Notes: generated from the letters alone by a model not told the origin. Positions 47,830-57,543 are shown, numbered from the stretch's first letter. The stretch: 64,000 nt of DNA from Sphingomonas sp. GC_Shp_5 (GCF_026540855.1 NZ_JALNUP010000003.1:1-64000); one strand, 5' to 3'. A program made the numbers and translations.

Positions 47830-50800
47830 TCAGAACTTGACGCGGGCGCCTACCATGAACCGGCGCTCATAGATGTTGTTGTAGGCATGCTCGTCCGGGA
47901 AGGTGAGGTAATATTTCTCATACTCGCCAGTAAGATTCGAGCCTTGGGCGTAAAGCGTCAGGTTCGACGTGAAGTCGTAGCTGATCGAAGCATCGACGTA
48001 GTTGGTCGGCTGCTGGTACAGCTCGAGACCCTTGATGCCGCCGAAATCCTGCTGGACCGCACGCTTTGAGCGATAATTCCAGGCGACGCGCGCTTGGAAA
48101 TGGCTGTCTTGGTAGAAACCGGCGAGGTTGGTCTGGATCTTGGAATTGTCCTGGAACGGAATGGTATTGCCGGCAAGATCCTTCTGCCCAGAGTCCGAGG
48201 GCGAGTAGGTGATGTTTGCATCGATGCCGAAGTTTGACAGGATGTGCGGCATGAAGCCGAGATCGTTGAACGACTGCTTCCAGCCTGCCTCGACGCCCTG
48301 CAGCGTGCCGCCCTCGCCTTGCACTGGGGTGCTGATCGACACCGTACGGTTGCGCACCACGCCATCATTGTCCGGCAGATCGGTGCGGAACACATTACCC
48401 GACTGGATGAAGCTGGCGACGTCGATGTGGAAGGCACCGAGGCTGAGCAAGCTGCTGTGGCCGATGTAATATTCCAGCGAGCCCTCGACATTGGTGGCGC
48501 GCCACGGATCGAGCTGCGGGTTGCCGTTGGAGCTGCCGCCGGTGACGCGGAACACCGACGGGCCGCCGTTAGGATCCGTTTGGATCGCGTAATTCGGGCT
48601 TAGGCCGCCACCCCATTGGTTGAGATCGAGCAGCGTCATCGTCTTCGAAAAGGCGAAGCGAAGCTTCAGGTTCTGCGCGAGCTCGAACGCGAGGTTGAAC
48701 GCCGGCAGGAAGTCGGTGAAGCTGCGCTTGGTCTCGACCGTGCCGTTGGCGAGGTTGGCGACGCCATAAGGCTGTGGCGCACCGGTGACATATTGGGTGA
48801 TGTCGAGGCGGGTGTTGATGATCTTCAGGCCGGCGTTGCCGCTGACCGGGATCCCGAACACGTCACCCTTGACGTTCATCTGCGCATAACCCGAGATCTG
48901 CTTGACCCCGACGTTGAACGAATTGCCCGGGTTCTGGACCTCGACGTTGCCGGGATAGAAGCTGTTCTGGAACGCCAGCGCGTTGTCCATCACCTTGGGA
49001 TCGAGGACGTAGATCCCCGGCAGCCCGGCGCCCGGCAGATTGTACTGCTTGACCTGGCCATTGAAGATCGGATCGCTCGCCTTGCGGGTCAGGCTGGCCG
49101 TGTAGGGCACGAAGCTCGGCGTGCCGAAGGTGCCCGAACCCGCGTAGCAGGACGCATCGTTGAGCGGAACGTCGAAGCCCTTCCACTTCACCAGGCAGCC
49201 ACCCGGCTGCGAGGCCTGCCCTGCGAACAGCGGCGCCGCACGGTCGAACTCATAGTCGTTGACCGAGCGCTCGCTGTAGCGGCCGCCGATGCTGAAGTTG
49301 ACGTTGTCGTTCGCCTCGTACGACGCGTCCGCGCGCACCAGCTTGAGGTCGCCGTTGCGGCGGTAATTGCCTTCCGACGAGGTTGTCTTGAGCGCGTAAT
49401 TGTCGATGTTGCTGAGCAGCGAGGTCAGCTGCGTCGGCAGCGTGAACACCGGCTGCGCACCGGTGAAGTTGACCGTGGCCGGCAGCGACGCGGCGCCGGC
49501 GACGGTGTTGACCGAATAGCCACCCGGGTTGAACGCGATGTCGCCGGTGGGATAGTGGCCGATGCCGCCCGGCTCCCACTGGGTACCGTTCGACGGGCTG
49601 AACTGCAGATAGCTCTGGTCGTAGTTCGAATAGGCCTTGCCGTAGATCCCGCGCACAGTTGCCTTGAAGCGACCACCATTGTCGTACTTCAGCTCGACGT
49701 TGTAGTTCTGCGACTGCGACTTGTAGTGATCGTTCTGGGCATAGGAATCGAAGTTGCCGAGATCGTAATTGTAGATCTGCGTCGTGTTCAGATCATAATC
49801 GCGCGATACGGACTGCCCGGCAGCATTGGTCGCAGTCTGGGTGATGACGGTGCCGGTGTCGCGCGACTGACCCGGCACGAACTCAGCGGCCTGCCAGTTA
49901 ACGTTCTGCATCTGGATACCGGCAGTGCGGTCATGCTCGTTCTGACGGGTGAAGAACGCGTCCGCATTAAGCGTCAGCGCGTCGCTGATCTCCCATTGCG
50001 CCGAGGCGTTGATGCCGATGCGCTGGCGCTCGTTGACCTTATCCCACGCGGTGAATCCCTGGGGCACGATGAACACGTCATTGGCATCGCCATCGCCGTT
50101 CACGTCGCGGCCCGTCCCGACAGCCGTGCCGTGGGGGCGGTTGGCGGGCGAAAAGCCACTGCTCAGATTGACATCACCCGTCGGATTGTTCGCGAGATCA
50201 AAGTTCTGCTCATTGTGCAGCGCCGCGCCATAGCCTTCCTGGATGCCGTTGTGCGAATTCGACAGCTGCACCTTCGAATAGGCGCCCGACACCAGGAAGC
50301 CGAAGCGATCGCCGTGATAGCCGACCAGCGCGTTGAAGTTTGGATTGAACTTCTTGGTCTTGTCGCCATAGGCACCCTCAGCCGCGGCCGCGAGCGTGAA
50401 GCCGTTCTTGAGATCGAACGGACGGCGCGTGCGCAGGTTGACGGTGCCGGTGATGCCGGCGTTGAGCAGGTCGGCGGTGCTCGACTTGATGACGTCGGCG
50501 CCGGCGAACAGCTGCGAGGGAATGTCGTTGAAGTTCGGCTGGATCGTCGTGATCGACTGCGCGCCGAGATAGGCTTCGCCGTTGAGCAGCGTCGTCACCT
50601 GCGGCAGACCGCGGATGTTGATCGCCGCACCCTCGCCCGCATCGCGGCGGATCTGCACGCCCGGGATGCGCTGCAGCGAGTCGGAGATGGTGACGTCGGG
50701 CAGCTTGCCGATGTCTTCGGCCGAGATCGAATCGGTGACCGACGCGGCGTCGCGCTTGAGGTTGACCGCGCGCTGCTGGGCGCCACGGATACCGGTGACG

Positions 50801-51030
50801 ACGATGTCGCCTTCCTGGGCCGCGGCGTCGCTGGTCGGCTGGCTGGGGTCGATCGCTTCGCTCGCCTGATCAGCAGCGACCGCACTGGGCGAAGCCGCCT
50901 GACCGGTCGGTGCGCTCTGCAGCACGCCCTGGGTGGTGGACGATTGTTGAGCGCTCGCGGTGCCACAGATTAAAGTCGCTGCGGATGCCGTCACCATCAA
51001 CGCAGCCTTGTAGCTCACGCAAGCCGTCAT
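47830..51030 (-). CDS. TonB-dependent receptor (second)
   Basis: A 1066-residue receptor. It shows a signal peptide (AALMVTASAATLICGTASAQ), a TonB box (GDIVVTGIRGAQQ), a plug domain (AEDIGKLPDVTISDSLQRIP, EGAAINIRGLPQVTTLLNGE, GITGTVNLRTRRPFDL) and a long barrel ending ERRFMVGARVKF with the terminal Phe. ATG 51030 has GGAGAG nine bases upstream. The arrangement with a halogenase and cupin_8 gene matches carbohydrate-type receptor loci. No glycosidase gene is adjacent, so the ligand is open. Confidence 0.93.
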   Translation of the reverse strand: MTACVSYKAALMVTASAATLICGTASAQQSSTTQGVLQSAPTGQAASPSAVAADQASEAIDPSQPTSDAAAQEGDIVVTGIRGAQQRAVNLKRDAASVTDSISAEDIGKLPDVTISDSLQRIPGVQIRRDAGEGAAINIRGLPQVTTLLNGEAYLGAQSITTIQPNFNDIPSQLFAGADVIKSSTADLLNAGITGTVNLRTRRPFDLKNGFTLAAAAEGAYGDKTKKFNPNFNALVGYHGDRFGFLVSGAYSKVQLSNSHNGIQEGYGAALHNEQNFDLANNPTGDVNLSSGFSPANRPHGTAVGTGRDVNGDGDANDVFIVPQGFTAWDKVNERQRIGINASAQWEISDALTLNADAFFTRQNEHDRTAGIQMQNVNWQAAEFVPGQSRDTGTVITQTATNAAGQSVSRDYDLNTTQIYNYDLGNFDSYAQNDHYKSQSQNYNVELKYDNGGRFKATVRGIYGKAYSNYDQSYLQFSPSNGTQWEPGGIGHYPTGDIAFNPGGYSVNTVAGAASLPATVNFTGAQPVFTLPTQLTSLLSNIDNYALKTTSSEGNYRRNGDLKLVRADASYEANDNVNFSIGGRYSERSVNDYEFDRAAPLFAGQASQPGGCLVKWKGFDVPLNDASCYAGSGTFGTPSFVPYTASLTRKASDPIFNGQVKQYNLPGAGLPGIYVLDPKVMDNALAFQNSFYPGNVEVQNPGNSFNVGVKQISGYAQMNVKGDVFGIPVSGNAGLKIINTRLDITQYVTGAPQPYGVANLANGTVETKRSFTDFLPAFNLAFELAQNLKLRFAFSKTMTLLDLNQWGGGLSPNYAIQTDPNGGPSVFRVTGGSSNGNPQLDPWRATNVEGSLEYYIGHSSLLSLGAFHIDVASFIQSGNVFRTDLPDNDGVVRNRTVSISTPVQGEGGTLQGVEAGWKQSFNDLGFMPHILSNFGIDANITYSPSDSGQKDLAGNTIPFQDNSKIQTNLAGFYQDSHFQARVAWNYRSKRAVQQDFGGIKGLELYQQPTNYVDASISYDFTSNLTLYAQGSNLTGEYEKYYLTFPDEHAYNNIYERRFMVGARVKF

Positions 51031-51443
51031 AACCGTTATCTCTCCATCCTAAGCCGTAGCGGAGTCGCCAGGCCGTCGGATTGATCCAGCGATTGAGTTG
51101 CGCTTGCTGCGTCAGCCCCCTCCCTGATCATCTCGCGGCCTGCAGCCATCTTGTAGCCACGCGATATCTCGCCCCTTGGAGACCGGCAACATTAAATAAC
51201 CCAATTTTTCTCATTGGCGGCGAAAGACGTTTTTGCGTGTCCGAAATGCAACGCCTTGCAGCCGCTATACGACCTATCACGCAAGTGCCCTGGAGGGCCC
51301 GTCCTGGAGAACACGTCTCCACACGACCCTCGTTTTAATGTCGACCCCGCGCTTGAACAGCAGGCCTCCGAGATTGCGAAGACCAGCAGGAAGAGCACGT
51401 ACACGTCGTAGCGAGTGGTCGCCGCCGCGGCGAGCCGTTAGGC
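51031..51443. other. intergenic region between TonB receptor and MacAB-TolC operon
   Basis: The left part is the promoter region of the receptor. Two opposed frames overlap at about 51190-51410. One is a minus-strand 70-codon frame with a hydrophobic start (YVLFLLVFAISEA). The other is a plus-strand 65-codon frame from TTG 51214 with CPKCNALQPLYDLSRKCPGG, a possible small zinc-binding pattern. Neither has a convincing start site, so neither is called as a gene. Confidence 0.3.
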
Positions 51444-52688
51444 TCAGCCCACCGACGCGAGTTCTAGCGTCCCCATCGCCCGAAGCAGGCCAGCCTCACC
51501 GGTGAGCAGGTCGCTACGCGCGCTGGCGAGCGCCAGCTGGGCACCGCGCAGGCTTTCGTCGGCGATCAGGATGTCGAGCGTAGTGCGCAGGCCGACGGCA
51601 TACTCTGCCTTCACGCCGGCGAGAGCGCGATCGGCGGCGGCGGCGGCCTTGGTGTTGGCCTCGACCCGCGCCCGCGCGGCGACGACATTGGCCCAAGCGG
51701 TGTCGGTCTGCCGGATTACGTCGCGCGAGGCGGCGTCGACATCGTAGCGGGCGGCCCGGGCGTTGGCGGTCGCCTCGCGCACCTGCGACTGGACGAGCCC
51801 GCCGGTGAGCAGGGGCAGCCGGAAGGTGAGCCCCGCCGCGGTGTCGCTGACATAGCCGCCGCCGTCATGGCCGATGGCGACGCCATAGCCATAGCTTGCG
51901 CCGAGGCCGAGGCTCGGCGCGCCATTGCTGCGGGCGACGCCGATCCGCGCCGCCGCCGCGGCCTGTGTGGCCTGCGCCTGGCGGTAGAGCGGATTGGCCT
52001 CGACCGCGCGGGCGCGGGCCTGTTCGATGGTCGGCGGCAGCCCGGCGAGCGTCGCGGGTGGCGGCGCCAATTGCCCCGGGTCGCGGCCCACCACCGCGCG
52101 ATAGGTGGCGGCAGCGGCGGCAAGCGCCGCCTGTGCGCTCGCTTGGGTGGCGCTCGCGGTGGCGCGCTGCGCGACCAACCGCGACACGTCGGTCTGGGTG
52201 CCGGTGCCGAGATCGAAGCGCGCCTTGGCCTCGGCGACCTGATTGTCGAGCAGCTGGATGTCGGCATCGACGATCGCCGCCGACTCCTGTTGGAACAGGA
52301 GATCGGCATAGGCCGCGACGACATTGCTCAGCACCCCGGCGGCGACGTCGCGCAGCCCTTGCGCGCCCGCCGCGACATCGGCGTCGGCGGCGCGGACCGC
52401 GGTCCGCACCCGGCCGCCGGTCCAGATCGGCAGCGTCGCCGATACCGTGCCGGTCGCGCCCTTGCCGCCGTTGAAGCGGTCGTACCCGCCCAGCGCCCCC
52501 GCCTCCCCGGTCAGCCGGCCTTGCGCGCGGGCCTGCTCGGGTGCCTCGGCGAGGGCGTCCTGGCGGGCCTGCGCCGCGGCGAGGCTGGGGTTGGTCGCCA
52601 CCGCGGCGCGCACCGCGTCGGCGAGCGTTTCGCCAGCGGCGGGCGGCGCGAGCAGCATCGAGCCCGCGAGCAGCCAGCGCCTATTCAT
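51444..52688 (-). CDS. TolC-family outer-membrane channel
   Basis: A 414-residue outer-membrane factor. It has a signal peptide (WLLAGSMLLAPPAAG), then two TolC repeats with typical helices (AVRAAVATNPSLAAAQARQD, VAEAKARFDLGTGTQTDVSR, AVGLRTTLDILIADESLRGA). It lacks a lipobox, unlike the RND-pump channel at 10799-12340. Its ATG lies inside the end of the permease gene (8-base overlap), so it is the last gene of a four-gene export operon adaptor - ATPase - permease - TolC. Confidence 0.9.
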   Translation of the reverse strand: MNRRWLLAGSMLLAPPAAGETLADAVRAAVATNPSLAAAQARQDALAEAPEQARAQGRLTGEAGALGGYDRFNGGKGATGTVSATLPIWTGGRVRTAVRAADADVAAGAQGLRDVAAGVLSNVVAAYADLLFQQESAAIVDADIQLLDNQVAEAKARFDLGTGTQTDVSRLVAQRATASATQASAQAALAAAAATYRAVVGRDPGQLAPPPATLAGLPPTIEQARARAVEANPLYRQAQATQAAAAARIGVARSNGAPSLGLGASYGYGVAIGHDGGGYVSDTAAGLTFRLPLLTGGLVQSQVREATANARAARYDVDAASRDVIRQTDTAWANVVAARARVEANTKAAAAADRALAGVKAEYAVGLRTTLDILIADESLRGAQLALASARSDLLTGEAGLLRAMGTLELASVG

Positions 52689-55116
52689 GGCGCAATGCCC
52701 AGGCCGGGGTTGCCCGCGAGGCACGGATCGACTGAGCGAGCACGGTCGCGACCGCGATGACCAAGGCGATCACGCTCGCCGCGACGAAGAACAGTGGCGA
52801 CAGCGCAATACGGTCGTCAAACCCCGCCAGCCAGGTGCGCATCGCCACCCAGGCGAGCGGCCAGGCGAGCACATTGGCGATCAGCACCGGCCGCAGGAAC
52901 TGACCGACGAGCAGCTTGACGACATCGCCCGACGAGGCGCCCAGCGTCTTGCGGATGCCGATCTCGCGCACCCGGCGTGCGGTGGTGAAGGAGGCGAGAC
53001 CCCACAGGCCGACGCAGCCGATCGCGACCGCCAGCCCGGCGCCGATCGCGAACAAATTCGCCATGCGGTCGTCCGCCTGGTACAATTTGTCGAGTGCCTG
53101 CACCGTGGTGCGCGAGTCAAACGGCACCTCGGGCGCTTCGCTGCGCCAGGCCTGGCGGGCCGCATCGGTGAACGCCTTGGCATCGCCGCTGAAGCGGATC
53201 ATCGCCACCGCTGATGTGGGTGCGGCGACCGTGAACAGATAGGCGGTCGGCGACACCTTGTCGCGCGGCGAGTAGATCCGCATGTCCTCGATCACGCCGA
53301 TGATCGTCCGCGGTGTCTCGATGCCCACCGTCTTGCCGATTGCCGCCTGCGGGCTGGCGAAGTGGAAGGCGCGGACGGCGCTGCGATTGACCACGATGTT
53401 GGCAGGCTGGCGCTCGCTGCCGTCAACTTCGGGCTTGTACGGGTTGAAGTCGGCGGGGCGCGAGGGATCGAACAGCCGCCCCGCGATCAGTTTTGCGCCG
53501 AGCACCTCGAAATAGCCCGGCATCGTGTCGAACCGCTCGACCGGGGCACCAGGCCCGCTGGTGCCCGGCAGCGGCAGGGTAGTGGTCGCGACGAACAGAC
53601 CCCGCCCGGGCACCGAGGTGCCGGCGCTGACGCCGCGCGCATTGGGCAGGGCCTCGAAGCGGTGGAGCAGCGATTCACGCTGCGCCGCATTGAGACTGTC
53701 ACTGCCGAACGAGCGGACGAGCAGCAACTGCTGGCGATCATAGCCGACATCGGCACTGCGGACGTGGTGGGTCTGGGAGACCAGCACCAGCGTGCCGACG
53801 ATCAGCGCAATGGTGACGGTGAACTGGAAGACGACCAGCGCCTCGCGGATTCGCGCCCCTGCCCGGCCGCCGCCCGGCGAGCGCGCCGAGGCGAGCACCG
53901 CCGCAGCGGGCACGCGCGACAGGATGACCGCCGGATACAGCCCGGCGAGCGCGCCGACGACTACCGCCAGCAGTGCGAGCGGCAGCAGCACGCCGTTCGA
54001 GCCGGTGTAATGAATCGCCAGCTCGAGCCCGGTCGCGGCATTGACCAGCGGCACGCCGAGTTCGGCGAGCGCGAGCCCGAACACCGCGGCGATCAGCGCG
54101 GTGGCGATCGCCTCGCCGACGAAATGGCGCAGCAGCGTGGCGCGGTCGGCACCCAGCACCTTGCGCATGCCCACCTCGCGGGCGCGAAGACCCGCACGCG
54201 CGGTGGCGAGATTCACGTAATTCACGATCGCGACGATCAACGTCAGCAGCCCGATGATGCCGAGGGTGGTGACCATCAGGACCGCGCCCGGTGTTTCGAA
54301 ATGCGTGTCGGTGATCCGCCGCAACGCCAGCGTAAGCCCGAAATCGTCGTTACCCGGCGTTTCGGTCTTGATGTGGCGTGCGACAACGCCCGGCAATGCC
54401 GCCGACAGCCGCGCCACCGCCGGCGCGTTTGGCAAGCGAACATAGGTGGACGGCCCGCCGTAATTCCACTGGTGGTTCGACTGATAGGAAGGATCCTTAG
54501 GATCCTGGGAGATCACGAACGGCGCCAGCAGGTCGAACTCGAGATCGGTGTCAGCGGGGAGATTGTCGATCACCGCGGTGACGCGATAGGCATAGCGCTT
54601 GCCCTCGAAGGTCACCGCCAGCGGCGCGCCGATCGGCGAGGCCGCGCCGAAATATTTGGTCGCGGTGCGCTGGGTGATGACGATCTGGGTGGGATCGACG
54701 AACCGCGTCGGCAAGCTACCCGCGATCGCGTGCAAGCGGAAGATCGTGAACACGTCCGGATCGGCGAGGTTCATCTTCTCGCGGATGCCAACCCCGTCCT
54801 TCACCACCGCGGCATCCTCGCGGACCATCCGCGTGCCGACGGTGTCGGGCAGATCGCCCTTGATCGCGGTCCAGGCCGCGACCGGTGTCGATTGCCGCGC
54901 GCGGATGCTGTTGGTCTGGTCGTTGGTCTGGCTCTCGATCAGGTAGATCTGATCATGACCGGGCAGCCAGCGCTCATAACCGGTTTCGAACCGCACATAG
55001 AGCGCGAGGACCAGGAACACGGCAATGCCGAGCGCCAGCCCGCCAATGTTGAGCGCGGCATAGAGCTTGTGGCGGGTCAGCGAGCGCCAGAAGCTGATGA
55101 AGGCGAAACGGTTCAT
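52681..55116 (-). CDS. MacB-like ABC transporter permease (two FtsX modules)
   Basis: An 811-residue permease with two MacB periplasmic-core plus FtsX modules. The first helix is LNIGGLALGIAVFLVLALYV, followed by a periplasmic core. A three-helix FtsX unit includes LGIIGLLTLIVAIVNYVNLA with the coupling motif REVGMRKVLGADRATLL. A second core follows, and a second FtsX unit has REIGIRKTLGASSGDVVKLL. Without its own ATPase domain it relies on the ATPase encoded upstream. Such transporters act as mechanical pumps on periplasmic peptides, lipids or antibiotics together with a MacA adaptor and TolC. The gene follows the ATPase gene after 12 bases. Confidence 0.9.
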   Translation of the reverse strand: MNRFAFISFWRSLTRHKLYAALNIGGLALGIAVFLVLALYVRFETGYERWLPGHDQIYLIESQTNDQTNSIRARQSTPVAAWTAIKGDLPDTVGTRMVREDAAVVKDGVGIREKMNLADPDVFTIFRLHAIAGSLPTRFVDPTQIVITQRTATKYFGAASPIGAPLAVTFEGKRYAYRVTAVIDNLPADTDLEFDLLAPFVISQDPKDPSYQSNHQWNYGGPSTYVRLPNAPAVARLSAALPGVVARHIKTETPGNDDFGLTLALRRITDTHFETPGAVLMVTTLGIIGLLTLIVAIVNYVNLATARAGLRAREVGMRKVLGADRATLLRHFVGEAIATALIAAVFGLALAELGVPLVNAATGLELAIHYTGSNGVLLPLALLAVVVGALAGLYPAVILSRVPAAAVLASARSPGGGRAGARIREALVVFQFTVTIALIVGTLVLVSQTHHVRSADVGYDRQQLLLVRSFGSDSLNAAQRESLLHRFEALPNARGVSAGTSVPGRGLFVATTTLPLPGTSGPGAPVERFDTMPGYFEVLGAKLIAGRLFDPSRPADFNPYKPEVDGSERQPANIVVNRSAVRAFHFASPQAAIGKTVGIETPRTIIGVIEDMRIYSPRDKVSPTAYLFTVAAPTSAVAMIRFSGDAKAFTDAARQAWRSEAPEVPFDSRTTVQALDKLYQADDRMANLFAIGAGLAVAIGCVGLWGLASFTTARRVREIGIRKTLGASSGDVVKLLVGQFLRPVLIANVLAWPLAWVAMRTWLAGFDDRIALSPLFFVAASVIALVIAVATVLAQSIRASRATPAWALRHE

Positions 55117-55128
55117 GCGGGCGACCCT

Positions 55129-55809
55129 TCAGATCTGGCGCGCGACGGAGGCGACGACGCGCCCGTCGAGCATGTCGATGCGGCGGCCGACCATGTCGGC
55201 GTGCGCGGGACTGTGCGTGACCATGACGATGGTCGCACCAGCGGCGTTGAGGCTTTCGAGGATGCCCATCACCTGCGCGCCATTCTCTGTGTCGAGGTTG
55301 CCGGTCGGCTCGTCGGCGAGGATCAGCTTGGGATCGCCGACGATGGCGCGCGCGATCGCGGCGCGCTGCTGCTGGCCGCCCGACAGCTGGTGCGGAAAAT
55401 GGCGCGCGCGGTGCGAGATGCCGACGCGGTCCATCGCTGCCTCGATCCGGCTGCGGCGATCACCAGTGCCGTCCTTGCGATAGGTGAGGCCGAGCTCGAC
55501 GTTCTCGGCGATCGTCAGTTCGTCGATCAGGTTGAAGCTCTGGAACACGAAGCCGAGGGTGCGCGCGCGAAACTGCGCCAGCGCCGCCTCGCTCTCAGCG
55601 GCGAGATCGCGGCTGTCGAACAGATAGCGCCCGCCGGTCGGGCGATCGACCGTGCCGAGCGTGTTGAGCAACGTCGATTTGCCGCATCCCGACGGGCCCA
55701 TGATGGCGACGAATTCGCCCGCGGCAACGTGGAGGTTGATATCGGCGAGCGCGGTGGTCTCGACCGAGTCGGAAACGTAGCGGCGCTGGATGCCGTCTAG
55801 GGTGATCAT
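55129..55809 (-). CDS. ABC transporter ATPase, MacB/LolD type
   Basis: A 226-residue nucleotide-binding subunit. It has the Walker A GPSGCGKST (38-46), the signature PHQLSGGQQQRAAIARAIV, the Walker B region LILADEPTGNLD and the switch His in VMVTHSPAHAD. LNTLGTVDRPTGG is typical of the LolD/MacB/FtsE group. It powers the permease encoded immediately downstream; gaps of 12 bases on both sides indicate one operon. Confidence 0.94.
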   Translation of the reverse strand: MITLDGIQRRYVSDSVETTALADINLHVAAGEFVAIMGPSGCGKSTLLNTLGTVDRPTGGRYLFDSRDLAAESEAALAQFRARTLGFVFQSFNLIDELTIAENVELGLTYRKDGTGDRRSRIEAAMDRVGISHRARHFPHQLSGGQQQRAAIARAIVGDPKLILADEPTGNLDTENGAQVMGILESLNAAGATIVMVTHSPAHADMVGRRIDMLDGRVVASVARQI

Positions 55810-55821
55810 GGCAATTGCCCC

Positions 55822-57096
55822 TTATTTGATGTTGATGGCGGCGGCCTTGTTGAAGCCGCTGGTATCGGAGGTGACGATGCGTTCGCCCGCGGCGACGCCC
55901 GAGAGGATCTCGACGCGGTCGGCGTTGCGCCGGCCGATGCGGATCGTGCGCCGCACCGCATGGCTGCCGCTCGCGTCGAGCACATAAGCGGCGGCACCGC
56001 CGTCGCTGTCGAGCCAGCCGCCGATCGGCGCGACAATCGCCGGGCGCGCGGCGCCGAGCGTGATCCGCGCATCGAGCGACTGGCCGCGGTTGAGCCCGCG
56101 CGGCGGCACGCCGCTGAAGCCGAGTTCGACGCGGAAGCGGCCGTCGGTCACCGCCGGCAGCACCTTGGTGACAACGAGATGCAGCGCATTGTCGCTGCCA
56201 CTCGCCTGCTGGCCAACCTGGACGCGGCCGAGGAAATATTGATCGACGTCGGCGACCAGCTTCCACGATCCCTCGCTGTCCACCTGCCCGGCCGGATCGC
56301 CGGGTTTCAGCGCCTGGCCCGGCTGGATGGTGAAGTTGGTCAGCCGTCCCGTCACCGGCGCGCGCAAGGTCAGCGCGTCGAGCCCGTCGCGCACCGCGGC
56401 AAGATTGCTCGACAGCCGCGCCCGCGTGTCGGCGAGGCGGCTCGCCTGCAGTGTCGCGATGCGGCGTTCGGCGCCTTCGGCGGCATGGAGCTGCGCCACC
56501 CGCTGGCGCTGGTAGGATGCCTCTTCCTCATAGCTCTTGAGCCCGGCGTCGGAGACGAAGCCCTTGTCGTGAAGCTGCTGGCGGATGCCGAGGTCGCGCC
56601 GCGCCTTGATCAGATCGTAATCGGCGCCGGACACCTGGGTGTCGCGATCGCGCGAGCCGCGCTCAAGCGTTAGATCCTCGCCAGACACCTGGCCAAGCTG
56701 GCTGGCGATCGCGGCCTCGCGGGTGAGAATATCGAGCTTCAATTGCGGGTTGGCGAGCGTCGCCAGCGGCTGCCCGGCAACCACTGCCGCGCCATCTTGG
56801 ACGATCAGCCGTTCGACCTGGCCGCCGGAGACGACGCCGACCAGCGTCGTCACCTTTGGCGCGACGGTGGCGCGGACGGGTACGGCATCGTCGAACGGCG
56901 CGCGCGCCACCGCGGCGCTCTCGACATCGGCGAGCGCGACATCGGTCGAATGGGCGGACGGCAGCAGCCGCCAGACGAGCAGCACGACGATGATCGCGGC
57001 GACCACGGCGGCGGCGAGCCCGAGACGGCGGCGTGACAGCCGTGGCGTGTCGATCCGCCGGTCCATGGTCGCGCCGCTGATCGAGGGGGAAGTCAC
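55822..57096 (-). CDS. MacA-like periplasmic adaptor (HlyD family)
   Basis: A 424-residue adaptor. It starts at GTG 57096 with AGGAAAG six bases upstream. One N-terminal membrane helix (LGLAAAVVAAIIVVLLVWRL) is followed by a lipoyl half (GQVERLIVQDGAAVVAGQPL), a long coiled hairpin (about 110-225) and the second lipoyl half (LRAPVTGRLTNFTIQPGQAL). Barrel and membrane-proximal domains end with GVAAGERIVTSD. It would link the ABC permease to TolC. It is the first export gene of the operon, 75 bp after the urcA-like gene. Confidence 0.92.
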   Translation of the reverse strand: MTSPSISGATMDRRIDTPRLSRRRLGLAAAVVAAIIVVLLVWRLLPSAHSTDVALADVESAAVARAPFDDAVPVRATVAPKVTTLVGVVSGGQVERLIVQDGAAVVAGQPLATLANPQLKLDILTREAAIASQLGQVSGEDLTLERGSRDRDTQVSGADYDLIKARRDLGIRQQLHDKGFVSDAGLKSYEEEASYQRQRVAQLHAAEGAERRIATLQASRLADTRARLSSNLAAVRDGLDALTLRAPVTGRLTNFTIQPGQALKPGDPAGQVDSEGSWKLVADVDQYFLGRVQVGQQASGSDNALHLVVTKVLPAVTDGRFRVELGFSGVPPRGLNRGQSLDARITLGAARPAIVAPIGGWLDSDGGAAAYVLDASGSHAVRRTIRIGRRNADRVEILSGVAAGERIVTSDTSGFNKAAAINIK

Positions 57097-57118
57097 GTAA
57101 CGCTTTCCTTGTGCGAGT

Positions 57119-57159
57119 GTCCGGATCCGGACGCGGACTGTCCAGCGGCGGACAGTCCG
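57119..57159. promoter_or_regulatory. two adjacent perfect palindromes between urcA-like and macA-like genes
   Basis: GTCCGGATCCGGAC (57119-57132) is a perfect 14-bp palindrome. CGGACTGTCC-N6-GGACAGTCCG (57134-57159) is a 10-bp inverted repeat. The second contains TGTCC-N6-GGACA, the same half-sites as the inverted repeat upstream of the response-regulator gene (57622-57660). It could be another binding site of that regulator, or a hairpin that tunes read-through from the urcA-like gene into the export operon. Confidence 0.5.
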
Positions 57160-57171
57160 TGGGGCCGAGGC

Positions 57172-57483
57172 TCAGCCGCGGGCATCGAGACCGGCACCGC
57201 GGCGCGCCTGTTCGATCGCCGCCTGCCGGCAGGCGAGCTCGGCCATCGACAGGCTGGCGCCGCTGACGGTGCACACCTGATCCGCCGCGCGCGAGGCGCG
57301 GGTCGCGAAGCGGGCGCGATCGGCGGGGTTGCCGAGATCGAGGTCGCCGTACTTGACCACCGCCTGCCTGACGTCGCTCGGGCGGGTGGCCGTGGCATGG
57401 GCGGGACTGGCAAAGGCGACGAGGCTGGCGGCGCCGGCGATGCTCAGGACCGAGCAGACGAAGCGTTGACTGTTCGAGATCAT
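57172..57483 (-). CDS. UrcA-family periplasmic protein
   Basis: A 103-residue protein with a signal peptide (VCSVLSIAGAASLVAFASPA). The short domain matches the UrcA family: VKYGDLDLGNPADRARFATR, then Cys in DQVCTVSG and Cys in ELACRQAAIEQAR, probably a disulphide. The family is common in sphingomonads and caulobacters and its function is not established. ATG 57483 is preceded by AAAGGA. It lies behind a sigma-54-type promoter and ahead of the MacA-like gene on the same strand, so it should be controlled by the neighbouring NtrC-type regulator. Confidence 0.88.
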   Translation of the reverse strand: MISNSQRFVCSVLSIAGAASLVAFASPAHATATRPSDVRQAVVKYGDLDLGNPADRARFATRASRAADQVCTVSGASLSMAELACRQAAIEQARRGAGLDARG

Positions 57484-57527
57484 GACGGGATCCTTTCCGT
57501 CGGCGTCCATGCCGACCAGCCTTCCTC

Positions 57528-57543
57528 AGCATGGACCGTGCCA
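57528..57543 (-). promoter_or_regulatory. sigma-54 promoter-like sequence for urcA-like gene / export operon
   Basis: Read on the minus strand: TGGCACGGTCCATGCT. It matches TGGCACG-N4-TTGCW in all but one base, with GG and GC exactly ten bases apart (the -24/-12 elements). The implied transcription start is about 35 bases before the urcA-like ATG. Confidence 0.75.

Noticed and set aside
48616..50973. 785-codon open frame on the plus strand opposite the second TonB receptor
   Set aside because: The minus strand encodes an intact receptor with signal peptide, TonB box and terminal Phe; the plus frame is Val/Arg/Asp-rich with no recognisable domain.
51190..51411. Two opposed short frames, one with a CPKC...C pattern
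   Set aside because: The plus frame needs a TTG start without a ribosome-binding site, and neither strand shows a family; evidence is too thin for a gene call.
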